Numbered from the stretch's first letter, positions 46,753-55,957 are shown. The stretch: DNA of 64,000 bases from Streptomyces olivaceoviridis (GCF_014650115.1 NZ_BMUI01000001.1:620001-684000), one strand, 5' to 3'. Numbers and translations are program-made. The notes: generated from the letters alone by a model not told the origin.

Positions 46753-47607
46753 GGGCGGCGGGGCCGGGGAGGCCACCGCGGCATCGTCCGTCACGGGCAC
46801 CGCGCCACCCGTGAAGTCGGTGAGCCGTCTGCCGTGTTCGACCCGGCCGGGGTGCGGGTCGGAGGCGGCGCGGCGGGTGAGTTCGGCGAGCGGCAGCGGG
46901 AGGTCGGAGGCGACCAGGATCGCGTTGCCGAAGCGCTTGCCGCGCAGCACGGCCGCGTCGGCGATCAGCGCGAGTTCGCCGAACCGGGCGGCGGCGGTGG
47001 CGATCTGGCCGCGCAGGTGCGCGAGCGGCGGGCCGTCGGCGAGGTTGGCCGTGTAGACACCGGAGGGCTTCAGGGCGCGCCGGACCTCGTCCAGGAACTC
47101 GGTGGAGGTGAGGTGGGCGGGGGTGCGGGCGCCGCTGAAGACATCGGCGACGACCAGGTCGGCCCAGCCGTCCGGCACCTTGGCGAGCCCCGCGCGGGCG
47201 TCGGTGGCCCGCACCCGGATGCGCGCCCCCGGGTCCAGCGGCAGCTCCCGGCGGACGAGTCGCACCAGGCTCTCGTCCCGCTCCACGACCTGTTGGGTGG
47301 AGCGGGGCCGGGTCGCGGCGACGTACCGGGCGAGGGTGAGCGCGCCGCCGCCGAGGTGCACGGCGTGCACGGGCTTGCCGGGCGGGGCGGCGAGGTCGAT
47401 GACATGGCCGAGGCGGCGCTGGTACTCGAAGGACAGGTACGCCGGGTCGTCCAGGTCGACGTGCGACTGGGGCGCGCCGTCGATCAGCAGCGTCCAGGCC
47501 CGGGCGCGGTCCGGGTCGGGCACGAGCTGCGCGAGCCCGCCGTCGACCGGCTCCTCGACCGCGGCTGCGGCGGCCGACCCGCGCCGTGTGTTCCTCGACC
47601 TGCCCAT
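46738..47607 (-). CDS. spermidine-synthase-like methyltransferase-fold protein
   Basis: A 289-aa Rossmann protein. The SAM-type glycine loop is AVHLGGGALTLARYV, followed by VVERDESLVRLVRRE and VRATDARAGLAKVPDGWADL then VVADVFSGARTP. This matches the spermidine-synthase-like group. The usual catalytic Asp of true synthases is not convincingly placed, so aminopropyl transfer is not assured. The N-terminus has a basic, Ala-rich lead. The 3' end is embedded in a 26-bp tandem repeat. Confidence 0.75.
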   Translation of the reverse strand: MGRSRNTRRGSAAAAAVEEPVDGGLAQLVPDPDRARAWTLLIDGAPQSHVDLDDPAYLSFEYQRRLGHVIDLAAPPGKPVHAVHLGGGALTLARYVAATRPRSTQQVVERDESLVRLVRRELPLDPGARIRVRATDARAGLAKVPDGWADLVVADVFSGARTPAHLTSTEFLDEVRRALKPSGVYTANLADGPPLAHLRGQIATAAARFGELALIADAAVLRGKRFGNAILVASDLPLPLAELTRRAASDPHPGRVEHGRRLTDFTGGAVPVTDDAAVASPAPPPSVFR

Positions 47608-47641
47608 CCCCCCATTTTCGCAGCCGCCGGGGGCAGGCGCG

Positions 47642-48052
47642 TCACCGGCAGCTGTCGGCCGCCTCTAGCAGGCGGGCCGCCTCGCCCAGGGCCCGGCGCA
47701 GGACCACCGGGTCGGTGGCGAGGTCCGCCTCGCCGGGCGGCAGCAGCCAGTCGGAGCCTTCCACCGGCGGCTCGGGGTTCAGCCGCAGCCCGCGTCCGTC
47801 GGTCTCGGTGCAGGTGCTGCCCGGCACGTCCCAGCCGGCGGCCGTACCGGCCGGCACCAGGAAGCCGAGGGTGCCGCAGCCGTCGTCGTGCAGCACGGGC
47901 CCGACCGCGTCCGCCGCGCCCCGCCGCAGGATGTCGACCGCCTCCAGCCCCTGCCGGGTTGGTACCGTCACGAGGTCGCATCTCGCGTCACCTCCCGCGC
48001 ACGCGGACGACGACGGTGACGTGCAAGGATCGTTGCTCTGGCTGGTCTCCAT
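47642..48052 (-). CDS. conserved hypothetical protein, 136 aa
   Basis: METSQSNDPCTSPSSSACAG then a folded region, RCDLVTVPTRQGLEAVDILR through GCGTLGFLVPAGTAAGWDVP and SDWLLPPGEADL. It is a soluble protein with several Cys and no signal peptide. I recognise no enzyme motif. The frame stays open upstream to 48187, but that extension lacks typical composition. It lies 34 bp upstream of the spermidine-synthase-like gene on the same strand and may be cotranscribed. Confidence 0.6.
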   Translation of the reverse strand: METSQSNDPCTSPSSSACAGGDARCDLVTVPTRQGLEAVDILRRGAADAVGPVLHDDGCGTLGFLVPAGTAAGWDVPGSTCTETDGRGLRLNPEPPVEGSDWLLPPGEADLATDPVVLRRALGEAARLLEAADSCR

Positions 48053-48316
48053 GCCGGCCTCCACACACAGCCCTGTTGCGGTCCGTGGAATCCAACGCGC
48101 GAGCGCGTCAACGGCAACGGCACAAGTGCGCCGCAAAGGATGGCACTTCATGGCAGATCGTGCAGGACATATCCGGTTTGCAGCCAAACACCGCGTGGCG
48201 AGCCCGTCACAGCGGGTACGTTCATGCCCGCCGGAACCAGGGCGTCACACGGGCAACTCGTCCAGGAACCCCCCGGGTCCGGCGCGGTTCGACGGTTCGC
48301 ACGAGAGGACCCGGCC

Positions 48317-49825
48317 ATGGCGTCGTCAACCGTGACCTCGTCACAGCCCGAACGGCCACCACGGCCGAACCTCGCCTTCCGGCAGCTGCGCGGCCGGCGC
48401 TCACCGGCGGAGTTCGCGGCGCTGGTGAGGCGGGCCGCGCGCGAGATCGGGGAGCGGGTGAGCTGTGACGCGCGCTACATCGGCCGGGTCGAGGCGGGCG
48501 AGATCCGCTGCCCCAACTACGCGTACGAGCGGGTGTTCCTGCACCTGTTTCCCGGCCGCACGCTCACCGACCTCGGCTTCGCGCCCCGCTCCTCCGTCCG
48601 TGGACGCGCGGCGCGTACGGCGGCGGAGACAGCCCCCGTGGAGGGGGCGCCCGGTGAGTCCCGTGGGGCCGCGGAGCCGTATGAGTCCCGTGAGACCGGT
48701 GGGTCCCGCGACGCGCGGGGCCCGCGCAGACGGGGCCCGCTTGAACCGCACCAGCTGTACGAACCGCACGAACCGTTTGCGAAAGACCCCCTGAACCACG
48801 AGGAGAGCGACGTGCTGCGTCGCGCATTCATGACCGGCGGAGGCGCCACGATGGCCGCCGCCACGCTGGCCCCGCTGGGGCCCACCACCGGCGCCACGGC
48901 GGCGGAACGGCCGCTGCGGCGCGCCGGCACCTCCGAGGCGGCGGCGCTGGAAGAGGCCGTCCGCCGCATCCGGCTGCTCGACGACCGGCACGGCGCGGAC
49001 GGCCTCTACCGGCGCGCGGCGGCTCCGCTGCGCGCCGCGTACGAGCTGCTCGACGCCGGCGCGACCCGGCAGACCACCGCCGACCGGCTGCACGCGGGCG
49101 CCGGTGAACTCGCCATCTCCGTCGGCTGGCTGGCCCATGACTCCGGCCGCTTCGACGACGCCCGCTCGCACTACGCGGAGGCACTGGCCACCGCTCGTAT
49201 GACCGGCGATCCGGCACTGGAGGCACACGCCTTCTGCAACACCGCGTTCCTGGCCCGGGATGCCGGGCGCCCCCGGGAGGCGGTGCGGGCCGCGCAGGCC
49301 GCGCAGCGCGCCGCCCAGCCGCTCGGCTCCGACCGGCTGATGTCCCTGCTGGCGCTGCGCGAGGCGGGCGGCTGGGCGGGGCTCGCCGACCGCACCGGCT
49401 GCGCGCAGGCGCTGGCCCGGGCGCACGCCCTGTTCGAGCGGGGCCGCTCGGACGCCGACCCCGAGTGGATGAGCTTCTACGGGGAGGCCGAGCTGGAGGG
49501 GCTGGAGGCGCAGTGCTGGTCCACGCTGGGCGACTGGCGGCGGGCGTCCCGGCACGCGCGGCGGGCGGCGCGCCTCCAGGACCCTCACTTCACGCGGAAC
49601 ATCGCGCTGTACACCGCGGAGCTGGCCGACGACCTCGCCCGCGAGGGGCGCCCCGACGAGGCGGCGGAGGCGGGGCTGCGGGTGCTGGCCCTGCTGGACC
49701 AGGTCCAGTCCTCCCGCATCCAGACGATGCTGGCCGGGACGGCGCGGGTGCTGCTGCCGCACCGGCGGGCGTCGGGGGTGTCGGAGTTCCTGGACCGCCA
49801 CGCGTCCGTTCCCCGGCGGGTGTAG
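48317..49825 (+). CDS. NsdA-like HTH/TPR regulatory protein
   Basis: A 502-aa protein of the Streptomyces NsdA-like group. Residues 10-75 resemble an XRE-type DNA-binding region (PNLAFRQLRGRRSPAEFAAL, SCDARYIGRVEAGEIRCPNY). A variable Arg/Glu/Pro-rich linker follows. At about residues 172-200 is RRAFMTGGGATMAAATLAPL, which mimics a Tat signal but lies inside the protein and is usual in this family. The rest is tetratricopeptide-like helices (FDDARSHYAEALATARMTGD, AFCNTAFLARDAGRPREAVR). GAGAGGA lies 8 nt before the ATG. Relatives repress sporulation and antibiotics; its role here is inferred. Confidence 0.75.
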   Translation: MASSTVTSSQPERPPRPNLAFRQLRGRRSPAEFAALVRRAAREIGERVSCDARYIGRVEAGEIRCPNYAYERVFLHLFPGRTLTDLGFAPRSSVRGRAARTAAETAPVEGAPGESRGAAEPYESRETGGSRDARGPRRRGPLEPHQLYEPHEPFAKDPLNHEESDVLRRAFMTGGGATMAAATLAPLGPTTGATAAERPLRRAGTSEAAALEEAVRRIRLLDDRHGADGLYRRAAAPLRAAYELLDAGATRQTTADRLHAGAGELAISVGWLAHDSGRFDDARSHYAEALATARMTGDPALEAHAFCNTAFLARDAGRPREAVRAAQAAQRAAQPLGSDRLMSLLALREAGGWAGLADRTGCAQALARAHALFERGRSDADPEWMSFYGEAELEGLEAQCWSTLGDWRRASRHARRAARLQDPHFTRNIALYTAELADDLAREGRPDEAAEAGLRVLALLDQVQSSRIQTMLAGTARVLLPHRRASGVSEFLDRHASVPRRV

Positions 49826-49962
49826 CGGTTCGCTGGGTTCTCCGGTGCGGGGCGGGACGCCCGGTGGTCGCCGGTCCGCGGGTGCGTCGTAGCCGACCGC
49901 GCCCACGCGGCGGAGCGCACACCGCTACGGCCCCGCGCCGCTCCGGAGCGCGGGCCGCCCGC

Positions 49963-50559
49963 TCAGCCCGCCAAGTGCCCCGTGTCGTTCCAGCTCTCGA
50001 TCGCCGGTTCCCCGTAGGCCCAGCCCAGTACCGACAGCGACGTGGGGTTCAGCCGTATCCGCGCCGCGAAGTCCAGCGGCAGCCCCAGCCAGCGCGCCCC
50101 GATCGACCGCAGGACGTGCCCGTGGGCGAAGACCAGGACGTCCCGGTCGGCCGAACGGGCCCAGGAGACCACCTCGTCCGCGCGCGCGGTGACGTCGGCG
50201 ATCGTCTCGCCCCGCGGGACCCCGTCCCGCCAGATCAGCCAACCGGGCCGCACGGCCTGGATCTCGGCCGGGGTCATGCCCTCGTACACGCCGTAGTCCC
50301 ACTCCATCAGCGTGTCCCACACCGTGGCACGGTCCCCGAAGCCGGCCAGTTCGCACGTCTCCCGCGCGCGTACCAGCGGGCTGGTCCGCACCTCCGCGTC
50401 CGCCAGTCCGTCCAGCGGGGCGCGGTGCAGCCGCTCGCCGAGCAGCTTGGCCCCGCGCCGGCCCTCCTCCAGCAGCGGCACATCGGTCCTGCCGGTGTGC
50501 TTGCCGGACAGCGACCATGCCGTCTGTCCGTGCCGGGCCAGCAGAATGCGCGGTGCCAT
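49963..50559 (-). CDS. histidine phosphatase (phosphoglycerate-mutase superfamily)
   Basis: A 198-aa cytoplasmic phosphatase. The catalytic motif is [11 protein letters not shown] with the phospho-accepting His. EWDYGVYEG supplies the acid, and [17 protein letters not shown] supplies the second His. [16 protein letters not shown] is the conserved Arg region. The length suits single-domain phosphatases rather than glycolytic mutases. GGAGAGA lies 5 nt before the ATG. The substrate is unknown; CobC-like or sugar phosphates are possible. Confidence 0.9.
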   Translation of the reverse strand: MAPRILLARHGQTAWSLSGKHTGRTDVPLLEEGRRGAKLLGERLHRAPLDGLADAEVRTSPLVRARETCELAGFGDRATVWDTLMEWDYGVYEGMTPAEIQAVRPGWLIWRDGVPRGETIADVTARADEVVSWARSADRDVLVFAHGHVLRSIGARWLGLPLDFAARIRLNPTSLSVLGWAYGEPAIESWNDTGHLAG

Positions 50560-50797
50560 GGGGTCTCTCCGAAGAAACAAGCGGATGCACGACAGGGGAC
50601 GCACGACGAGGGGGTGCGGTCCCTCCATCATCGCGCACCCCGCCCCCGGGCAACCCGCCGGGCGATCTCCGCGTCTTCGAGGGCTGACGCGCACCGGCGT
50701 GATCCGAGCACCCGTCATGGGCCGAGTAGGGACACCGTAAAGTGGCACGGTCGCCCGCCGGGGCGCAGCCGCACAGCAGAAGGGGGAGGGCGATCGG

Positions 50798-51742
50798 ATG
50801 CCGCAGACCGAGACACCGGGCACCGAGGTGGCCCCGCGACCCCGGCTGCGCTGGTGGACCGAGCTGCCGCTGATCCTGCTGGTCTACGGCTGTTACTCGG
50901 CCGGCCGGCTCCTCGCGCGCGGTGACGTCACCGGCGCCGTCGACCACGGCCTGGCGATCCTGCGCGTCGAGAAGGCCCTGCGCCTGAACGCGGAGCACCC
51001 GCTGAACCGGCTGTTCACGCGCGAGCCCTGGCTCGGCATACCGGCCGACTTCTGGTACGCCTCGCTGCATTACCTGGTCACGCCCGTGATCCTGGTCTGG
51101 CTGTTCCGCGCGCGTGCCCGGCACTACCGGGCGGCCCGCACCTGGCTGATGACGTCCACGTTCATCGGCCTGATCGGCTTCACCCTGCTGCCGACCTGCC
51201 CGCCCCGCCTGCTCTCCGCCGGCCACGGCTTCGTGGACACGATGGCGCAGTACAGCGCGTACGGCTGGTGGGGCGGCGAGGCCAGCGCCCCGCGCGGCAT
51301 GGGCGGCATGACCAACCAGTACGCGGCGATGCCGAGCCTGCACGTGGGCTGGGCGCTGTGGTGCGGTGTGATGCTGTGGCGGTACGGCGGCACGCGCCTG
51401 ACGAAGGTCCTCGGTGTCGTCTACCCGCTGGTGACCGCGCTCGTGGTCATGGGCACCGCCAACCACTACTTCCTGGACGCGGTCGCGGGCGTGGCCGTGA
51501 TGGGCGTCGGCCTGCTGCTGGCACCGCTGGTGCTGCGGGCCGCGGACCTCGTGCGGACCCGGCTGTCCCGCCGTACCGCACCCGTCACGCAGGGCACGGG
51601 TTCCCCGATTGTCAGTGCCGGATGCCAGACTTCGGCGGGTGAGCGAATTCCACGGCAGCGCGAGTCGCGGCTCGACCCCGCGGCCGGACCGGACGCCTCC
51701 CCCAGCGACGCGGGCGAAGGGGCTCCGGCACCGGCTCGCTGA
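50798..51742 (+). CDS. PAP2-type membrane phosphatase
   Basis: A 314-aa polytopic membrane protein of the PAP2_3 group. Six hydrophobic segments run from [18 protein letters not shown] to [19 protein letters not shown]. The phosphatase motifs are [20 protein letters not shown] (catalytic His) and [12 protein letters not shown]. It probably cleaves lipid phosphates or transfers a phosphoryl head group at the membrane. The hydrophilic tail after about residue 260 ([20 protein letters not shown]) overlaps the nuclease gene in another frame by about 100 bp. The tail may be poorly conserved. Confidence 0.88.
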   Translation: MPQTETPGTEVAPRPRLRWWTELPLILLVYGCYSAGRLLARGDVTGAVDHGLAILRVEKALRLNAEHPLNRLFTREPWLGIPADFWYASLHYLVTPVILVWLFRARARHYRAARTWLMTSTFIGLIGFTLLPTCPPRLLSAGHGFVDTMAQYSAYGWWGGEASAPRGMGGMTNQYAAMPSLHVGWALWCGVMLWRYGGTRLTKVLGVVYPLVTALVVMGTANHYFLDAVAGVAVMGVGLLLAPLVLRAADLVRTRLSRRTAPVTQGTGSPIVSAGCQTSAGERIPRQRESRLDPAAGPDASPSDAGEGAPAPAR

Positions 51743-52868
51743 GCTGCGCGGTCCCGACGTACCGGCCAAGGCCCTGGACGCCCGCGCCCTCGCCGCGCTC
51801 GCGGCGAATCCGGGCTGCTCCCGGCGGGCGATCCTGGACGGCGCCGGGGTGGACAAGGCCCGGCTGGCCGGCGCGCTGGGCGCGCCGTCCGGTTTCGGGC
51901 AGTCGCAGTTCGCGCTGACCCGGGGCAACGCGTTCGAGGCACGGGTCAAGGCGGACGGCGGCGCCGAACTGCTGCGGCTGGCGCACGCCCGGCTCGACCC
52001 CGGCGCCGAACCGCCCGCCACGGCGGCCGTACCCGACCTGACCGCGCACGGCCCGGAGGGGCGTACGGCCCGTACGGCGCTGGCGCTGCGCGAGGCCACG
52101 CGGGCCGGCGGCTGGACGCTCCTGGACCATCCGATGCTCGCCCTGGACGTGGCCGGTTCGCTCGCCTTCCTGGAGCCGGACGCGGTCGTGGTGCACCCGG
52201 ACGGCAGCTGGTCCGTGGTGGAGATCAAGTCCTTCCCGATGGTGGACGGCGCCGCGGACCCGGCGAAGGTGGGCGCGGCGGCCCGCCAGGCGGCGGTGTA
52301 CGTGCTCGCCCTGGAGGAGGTCGCGAAGCGTCTCGGCGCGGAGCCGCGGGAGCACGCCCCACTGAGCGCTCCGGTGCCGCGGGTGCGCCACCAGGTGCTG
52401 CTGGTGTGCCCGAAGGACTTCTCGAACCTGCCCGCGGGCTCCGCCGTGGACGTCCGCAAGCAGCGCGCGGTCACCGCCCGCCAGCTGGCCCGGCTCACCC
52501 GCGTCGAGGAGATCGCCGACGCGCTGCCCGAGGGCACGTGCTTCGCGCCCGACCGCCCCGCCGAGGAGCTGACGGCGGCCGTGGAGGCGGTGCCGGCGAC
52601 GTACGCGCCCGAGTGCCTGTCCGCCTGCGAGCTGGCCTTCCACTGCCGGGAGCGGGCCCGCGCGGCCGGCGCGGTCACCCGGCTCGGCCGGCCGCTGCGG
52701 GCCGAGCTGGGCGGGCTGGCCACGGTCGAGGAGGTCCTGGCGGCGGCCCACGGCGTCAGCGGCGACCCGGACGACCCGGCGGTGGCCGCGCTGCGCCGGG
52801 CGGCGGCCCTGCGCGCGGAGGCCCTGCGCGAGGCCCGGGAGCTTCGGGAGGCGGTCCCGTGTCCCTGA
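51639..52868 (+). CDS. Cas4/RecB-like PD-(D/E)XK nuclease with four-Cys Fe-S signature
   Basis: A 409-aa protein. Nuclease motifs in order: GNAFE (Gly96, Glu100), EPDAVVV (Asp181), VVEIKSF (Glu195, Lys197) and QAAVY (Gln217, Tyr221), the Gln-x3-Tyr of RecB/Cas4 nucleases. One Cys at 60 and three more at 326, 330 and 336 (ECLSACELAFHC) reproduce the one-plus-three layout that binds a 4Fe-4S cluster in Cas4/AddB. The GTG at 51639 is the last plausible start before the conserved part; a TTG at 51609 is possible. It overlaps the membrane phosphatase gene upstream and the next gene by 10 bp. It probably cuts or resects DNA with the helicase of the same operon. Confidence 0.8.
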   Translation: MSEFHGSASRGSTPRPDRTPPPATRAKGLRHRLAELRGPDVPAKALDARALAALAANPGCSRRAILDGAGVDKARLAGALGAPSGFGQSQFALTRGNAFEARVKADGGAELLRLAHARLDPGAEPPATAAVPDLTAHGPEGRTARTALALREATRAGGWTLLDHPMLALDVAGSLAFLEPDAVVVHPDGSWSVVEIKSFPMVDGAADPAKVGAAARQAAVYVLALEEVAKRLGAEPREHAPLSAPVPRVRHQVLLVCPKDFSNLPAGSAVDVRKQRAVTARQLARLTRVEEIADALPEGTCFAPDRPAEELTAAVEAVPATYAPECLSACELAFHCRERARAAGAVTRLGRPLRAELGGLATVEEVLAAAHGVSGDPDDPAVAALRRAAALRAEALREARELREAVPCP

Positions 52869-54448
52869 TCACCGCCCTCGCCCGGCTGGAAGCCGTCGGC
52901 ACGGGCCGGGCGCAGCCGACCGCGACCGTCCGGCACCGGCATCTGTCCGACCACCCCCTGGTGTTCGTGCCGCTCACCACGGCCGGTGAGACCGGCGCCC
53001 CGCTCGGCGCGCTGGTCGGCACCGACCGGGACGCGCCCCGGCTGCTGGTCGTACCGCAGCCCCGCGACCGCGATCTGCGCTTCACGTTCCTGGCCGACCT
53101 GGCCGACGTCGTCCTGCCCTACATCGACGCGTACGCCGACTCCGTGGAGGCGGCCGAGCGCACCGAGACCGATCCGGAGACCGGCAAGCGGGTCAAGGTG
53201 GCGGCGGAGCTGTGCGCGGACGCGCCCCAGCTGATCGTGCCGAGCCGCACGGGCCTGGACTTCGTACGGCTGCTGGGCCGCTCGATGCGGTTCCGGCGCA
53301 CCGTCGAGCAGGACCCGGACGCGCCCTATCCGGCGCCGCCCCGGGTGCCGTTGCTCGGCCGCTGGCTGACCCACTACGGCGAGCGGGCCCGGGTCCCGGG
53401 CTCCTCGCTGCTGCTCGCCCTGACCGATGTGCTGTCCCGGCACTGGGCGACCGGCCAGTCCGGCCTGGAGGACGAACACCTGGGCGCGCTGCTGGCCTGG
53501 ATCGACCCCCCGCAGGGCCTGACCGGCGCCGAGGCGGCCCGCCGGGCCGAACTCGCCAGGGACGCCGAGGGCCAGCTGCTGTGCCCGCCGGCCGGCCCCG
53601 CCACCGACCCCGCGTTCGACAACAAGCTGCTGGCCCCGGCGATCGAGCGCTACGACCGCGCGCGGACGGCCCTGGCCGCCGCCGAGGACCCGCTGGAGGC
53701 CGACGACCGGCTGGCCGCGCTCACCCGGGCCGAGCGGGAGGTCCGCGACCTGGTCGAGAGCGGTACCCGGCCCACCTGGGACGCGGTGTGGCGGGGCCTG
53801 GACCTGCTGCGGGCGCTGCCGGAGGGCGCGCACGTGGAGGGGCGCTGGACCCGGGACCGCTGGTCGTTCACCGGGCACCGGGACCGGGTGCTGGCCGGTG
53901 AGCCCCCGCAGCCGCGCCGGGACGACGCGGTGACGGCGGCGAACAAGCTGGCCACGCGCGAGCGTGAGCAGGCCCGGCTGGAGGCGCAGGAGGCGCTGGA
54001 CGACCCGCTGGTGATGGCGGGGCGGCGGCTGGCCGGGGAGGCGTTCGCGGGCGAGGTGACCGACGTCGTGATGGCGTACAGCGAGGGCAAGCGGCCGAGT
54101 CCGCGCCCGCTGGTGACGGTCCGCACCGACGACCGGCCCCATCTGGCGGAGCGGGGGAAGGTGTACCGCTCGCTGGGCGGCAAGCCGCAGTCGGCGGAGT
54201 TCGTCGGTCAGGAGGCCGACGGTGTGCTGGTCCTGCGCGTCCTGGACAAGATGGGCCGCGGGAAGGAGCCGGAGCCCGGCTCGGTGCCGGAGAAGGGCGA
54301 CCGGGTCTGCTTCACCCTGTTCGAGCACGAGCAGCGCGGCGGCGCGAAGCTGCCCGACCCGGAGGAGACCCCGTGGACGCACGGCGGCCCGCCGGGCGAG
54401 CCGGCACCGGAGGCCCCCGACACCGTGACCGCGGAGGACGTGCTGTGA
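52859..54448 (+). CDS. protein of unknown function in the nuclease-helicase operon
   Basis: A 529-aa protein, GTG start with GGGAGG upstream, VSLITALARLEAVGTGRAQP onward. I recognise no family. An N-terminal part is alpha/beta in pattern (RLLVVPQPRDRDLRFTFLAD, LIVPSRTGLDFVRLLGRSMR). The middle has a likely coiled coil (NKLATREREQARLEAQEALD). The C-terminal part has beta-rich strands (GVLVLRVLDKMGRGKE, GDRVCFTLFEHEQ) and could be OB-like. It is coupled by 10-bp and 4-bp overlaps to a nuclease and a helicase, so it is probably a structural or DNA-binding subunit of the same complex. Confidence 0.75.
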   Translation: MSLITALARLEAVGTGRAQPTATVRHRHLSDHPLVFVPLTTAGETGAPLGALVGTDRDAPRLLVVPQPRDRDLRFTFLADLADVVLPYIDAYADSVEAAERTETDPETGKRVKVAAELCADAPQLIVPSRTGLDFVRLLGRSMRFRRTVEQDPDAPYPAPPRVPLLGRWLTHYGERARVPGSSLLLALTDVLSRHWATGQSGLEDEHLGALLAWIDPPQGLTGAEAARRAELARDAEGQLLCPPAGPATDPAFDNKLLAPAIERYDRARTALAAAEDPLEADDRLAALTRAEREVRDLVESGTRPTWDAVWRGLDLLRALPEGAHVEGRWTRDRWSFTGHRDRVLAGEPPQPRRDDAVTAANKLATREREQARLEAQEALDDPLVMAGRRLAGEAFAGEVTDVVMAYSEGKRPSPRPLVTVRTDDRPHLAERGKVYRSLGGKPQSAEFVGQEADGVLVLRVLDKMGRGKEPEPGSVPEKGDRVCFTLFEHEQRGGAKLPDPEETPWTHGGPPGEPAPEAPDTVTAEDVL

Positions 54449-55782
54449 CGACCGTCGACTTCGATCCCGGAGCCGCGGCCGGCCGCGCCACCGACGCGAT
54501 CCTCCACGACACGCTGCACGGCACCGAGCGGGGCGTGGTGGTGGACTCCCCGCCGGGTGCCGGCAAGTCGACGCTGGTGGTCCGCGCGGCGCTCGAACTC
54601 GCCGCTGCCGGGCGCCCGCTGATGATCGTGGCCCAGACGAACGCCCAGGTGGACGACCTGGTCCTGCGTCTGGCCGAGAAGAACCCGGACCTGCCCGTCG
54701 GCCGTCTGCACAGCAGCGACACGGACGCGTACGACGCGGCGCTGGACGCCTTGCCGCAGGTCCGCACGTCGGCGAAGGCGGCCGACCTGGGCGGGCTGCC
54801 GGTGGTCCTGTCCACGGCCGCCAAGTGGGCGCACGTGAAGGTGGACGAGCCCTGGCGGCACGCGATCGTGGACGAGGCGTACCAGATGCGCTCCGATTCC
54901 CTGCTCGCCGTGGCCGGCCTGTTCGAACGGGCGCTGTTCGTGGGCGACCCGGGCCAGCTGGACCCCTTCTCCATCGTCGGCAGCGAGCAGTGGGCGGGCC
55001 TGTCGTACGATCCCTCGGCCTCGGCGGTCACCACCCTCCTGGCCCACAACCCGGAGCTCCCCCAGCACCGGCTTCCGGTCTCCTGGCGCCTGCCGGCCTC
55101 GGCGGCTCCCCTGGTCTCGGACGCCTTCTACCCGTACACCCCGTTCCGCAGCGGCACCTCCCACGGGGACCGCCGGCTGACCTTCGCCGTCCCCTCCGAC
55201 GGCTCCGGCCCGGACCGGGTGATCGACGAGGCCGCGGAGTCCGGCTGGGGCCTGCTGGAGCTGCCCGCCCGGCACACCCCGCGCACGGACCCGGAGGCGG
55301 TCCGGGCGGTGGCGGCGGTGGTCCGCCGGCTGCTGGACCGGGGCGGCGCGGCCACGTCCGAACGCGCGCCGGACCCCACCCCCCTGACGGCCGACCGCGT
55401 CGCGGTGGGCACGGCCCACCGCGACCAGGCGGCGGCGATCCGCGCGGCCCTGGCCGACCTCGGCGTCCCGGACGTGACCGTCGACACGGCGAACCGTCTC
55501 CAGGGCCGCGAGTACGACGTCACGGTCGTCCTGCACCCGCTCTCCGGCCGCCCCGACGCCACCGCCTTCCACCTGGAGACGGGCCGCCTGTGCGTCCTGG
55601 CGTCCCGTCACCGCCACGCGTGCGTCATGATCTGCCGCGCCGGGGTGACCGACCTGCTGGACGACTACCCCTCCACGGAACCGGTCCAGCTGGGAACGCT
55701 GGTGAAGTTCCCGGACGGCTGGGAGGCGAACCACGCCGTCCTGTCCCACCTCAGAGAACACCGCGTGCCCTGGCACCCCTGA
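54445..55782 (+). CDS. SF1B DNA/RNA helicase (Upf1/Dna2-like)
   Basis: A 445-aa compact helicase. Walker A is SPPGAGKSTLVV (Lys41), motif Ia is AQTNAQVDDLVLRL, Walker B is AIVDEAYQM and motif III is FVGDPGQLDPF. Motif IV is VSWRLPASAA, motif V is VDTANRLQGREYDVTVVLHP and motif VI is ETGRLCVLASRHRHA. All core motifs are present and no extra nuclease domain is fused. The GTG start overlaps the previous stop (GTGA) with GGAGGA upstream. An 80-bp copy of its 3' end lies 168 bp downstream. It is likely the motor of the nuclease complex. Confidence 0.85.
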   Translation: MTTVDFDPGAAAGRATDAILHDTLHGTERGVVVDSPPGAGKSTLVVRAALELAAAGRPLMIVAQTNAQVDDLVLRLAEKNPDLPVGRLHSSDTDAYDAALDALPQVRTSAKAADLGGLPVVLSTAAKWAHVKVDEPWRHAIVDEAYQMRSDSLLAVAGLFERALFVGDPGQLDPFSIVGSEQWAGLSYDPSASAVTTLLAHNPELPQHRLPVSWRLPASAAPLVSDAFYPYTPFRSGTSHGDRRLTFAVPSDGSGPDRVIDEAAESGWGLLELPARHTPRTDPEAVRAVAAVVRRLLDRGGAATSERAPDPTPLTADRVAVGTAHRDQAAAIRAALADLGVPDVTVDTANRLQGREYDVTVVLHPLSGRPDATAFHLETGRLCVLASRHRHACVMICRAGVTDLLDDYPSTEPVQLGTLVKFPDGWEANHAVLSHLREHRVPWHP

Positions 55783-55957
55783 CCGACACTCCGACGCCTC
55801 CCCGGCGGACCAGGGCCCCCACACCCCTCCGCCGGACGGAGTCCGGCACGCCGCCGGAGGCGGCCGATGGTCACAGCCCCGGACGGCTGGGAGGCGAACC
55901 ACTCCGTCCTGTCCCACCTCAGAGAACACCGCGTGCCCTGGCACCCCTGACCGACAC
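55710..55957. repeat. 80-bp direct repeat of the helicase 3' end
   Basis: Copies at 55710-55789 and 55878-55957 differ at one base (G/T at 55735/55903). The first copy encodes the helicase C-terminus (GWEANHAVLSHLREHRVPWH) and its stop; the second is non-coding, although the same reading frame and stop are preserved. Confidence 0.9.

Noticed and set aside
48831..48920. Tat signal peptide in the NsdA-like protein
   Set aside because: The RRAFMTGGG stretch lies about 170 residues inside the protein, after a DNA-binding region. It is a family feature and not an export signal.
51639..52868. True CRISPR Cas4
   Set aside because: The nuclease is larger than Cas4 and no CRISPR array or other cas gene is present. 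The similarity is to the wider RecB/Cas4 nuclease fold.
49925..54382. A minus-strand frame of nearly 1500 codons
   Set aside because: It runs antisense to five well-supported genes and is the usual GC-rich mirror frame, with low-complexity composition and no domains.
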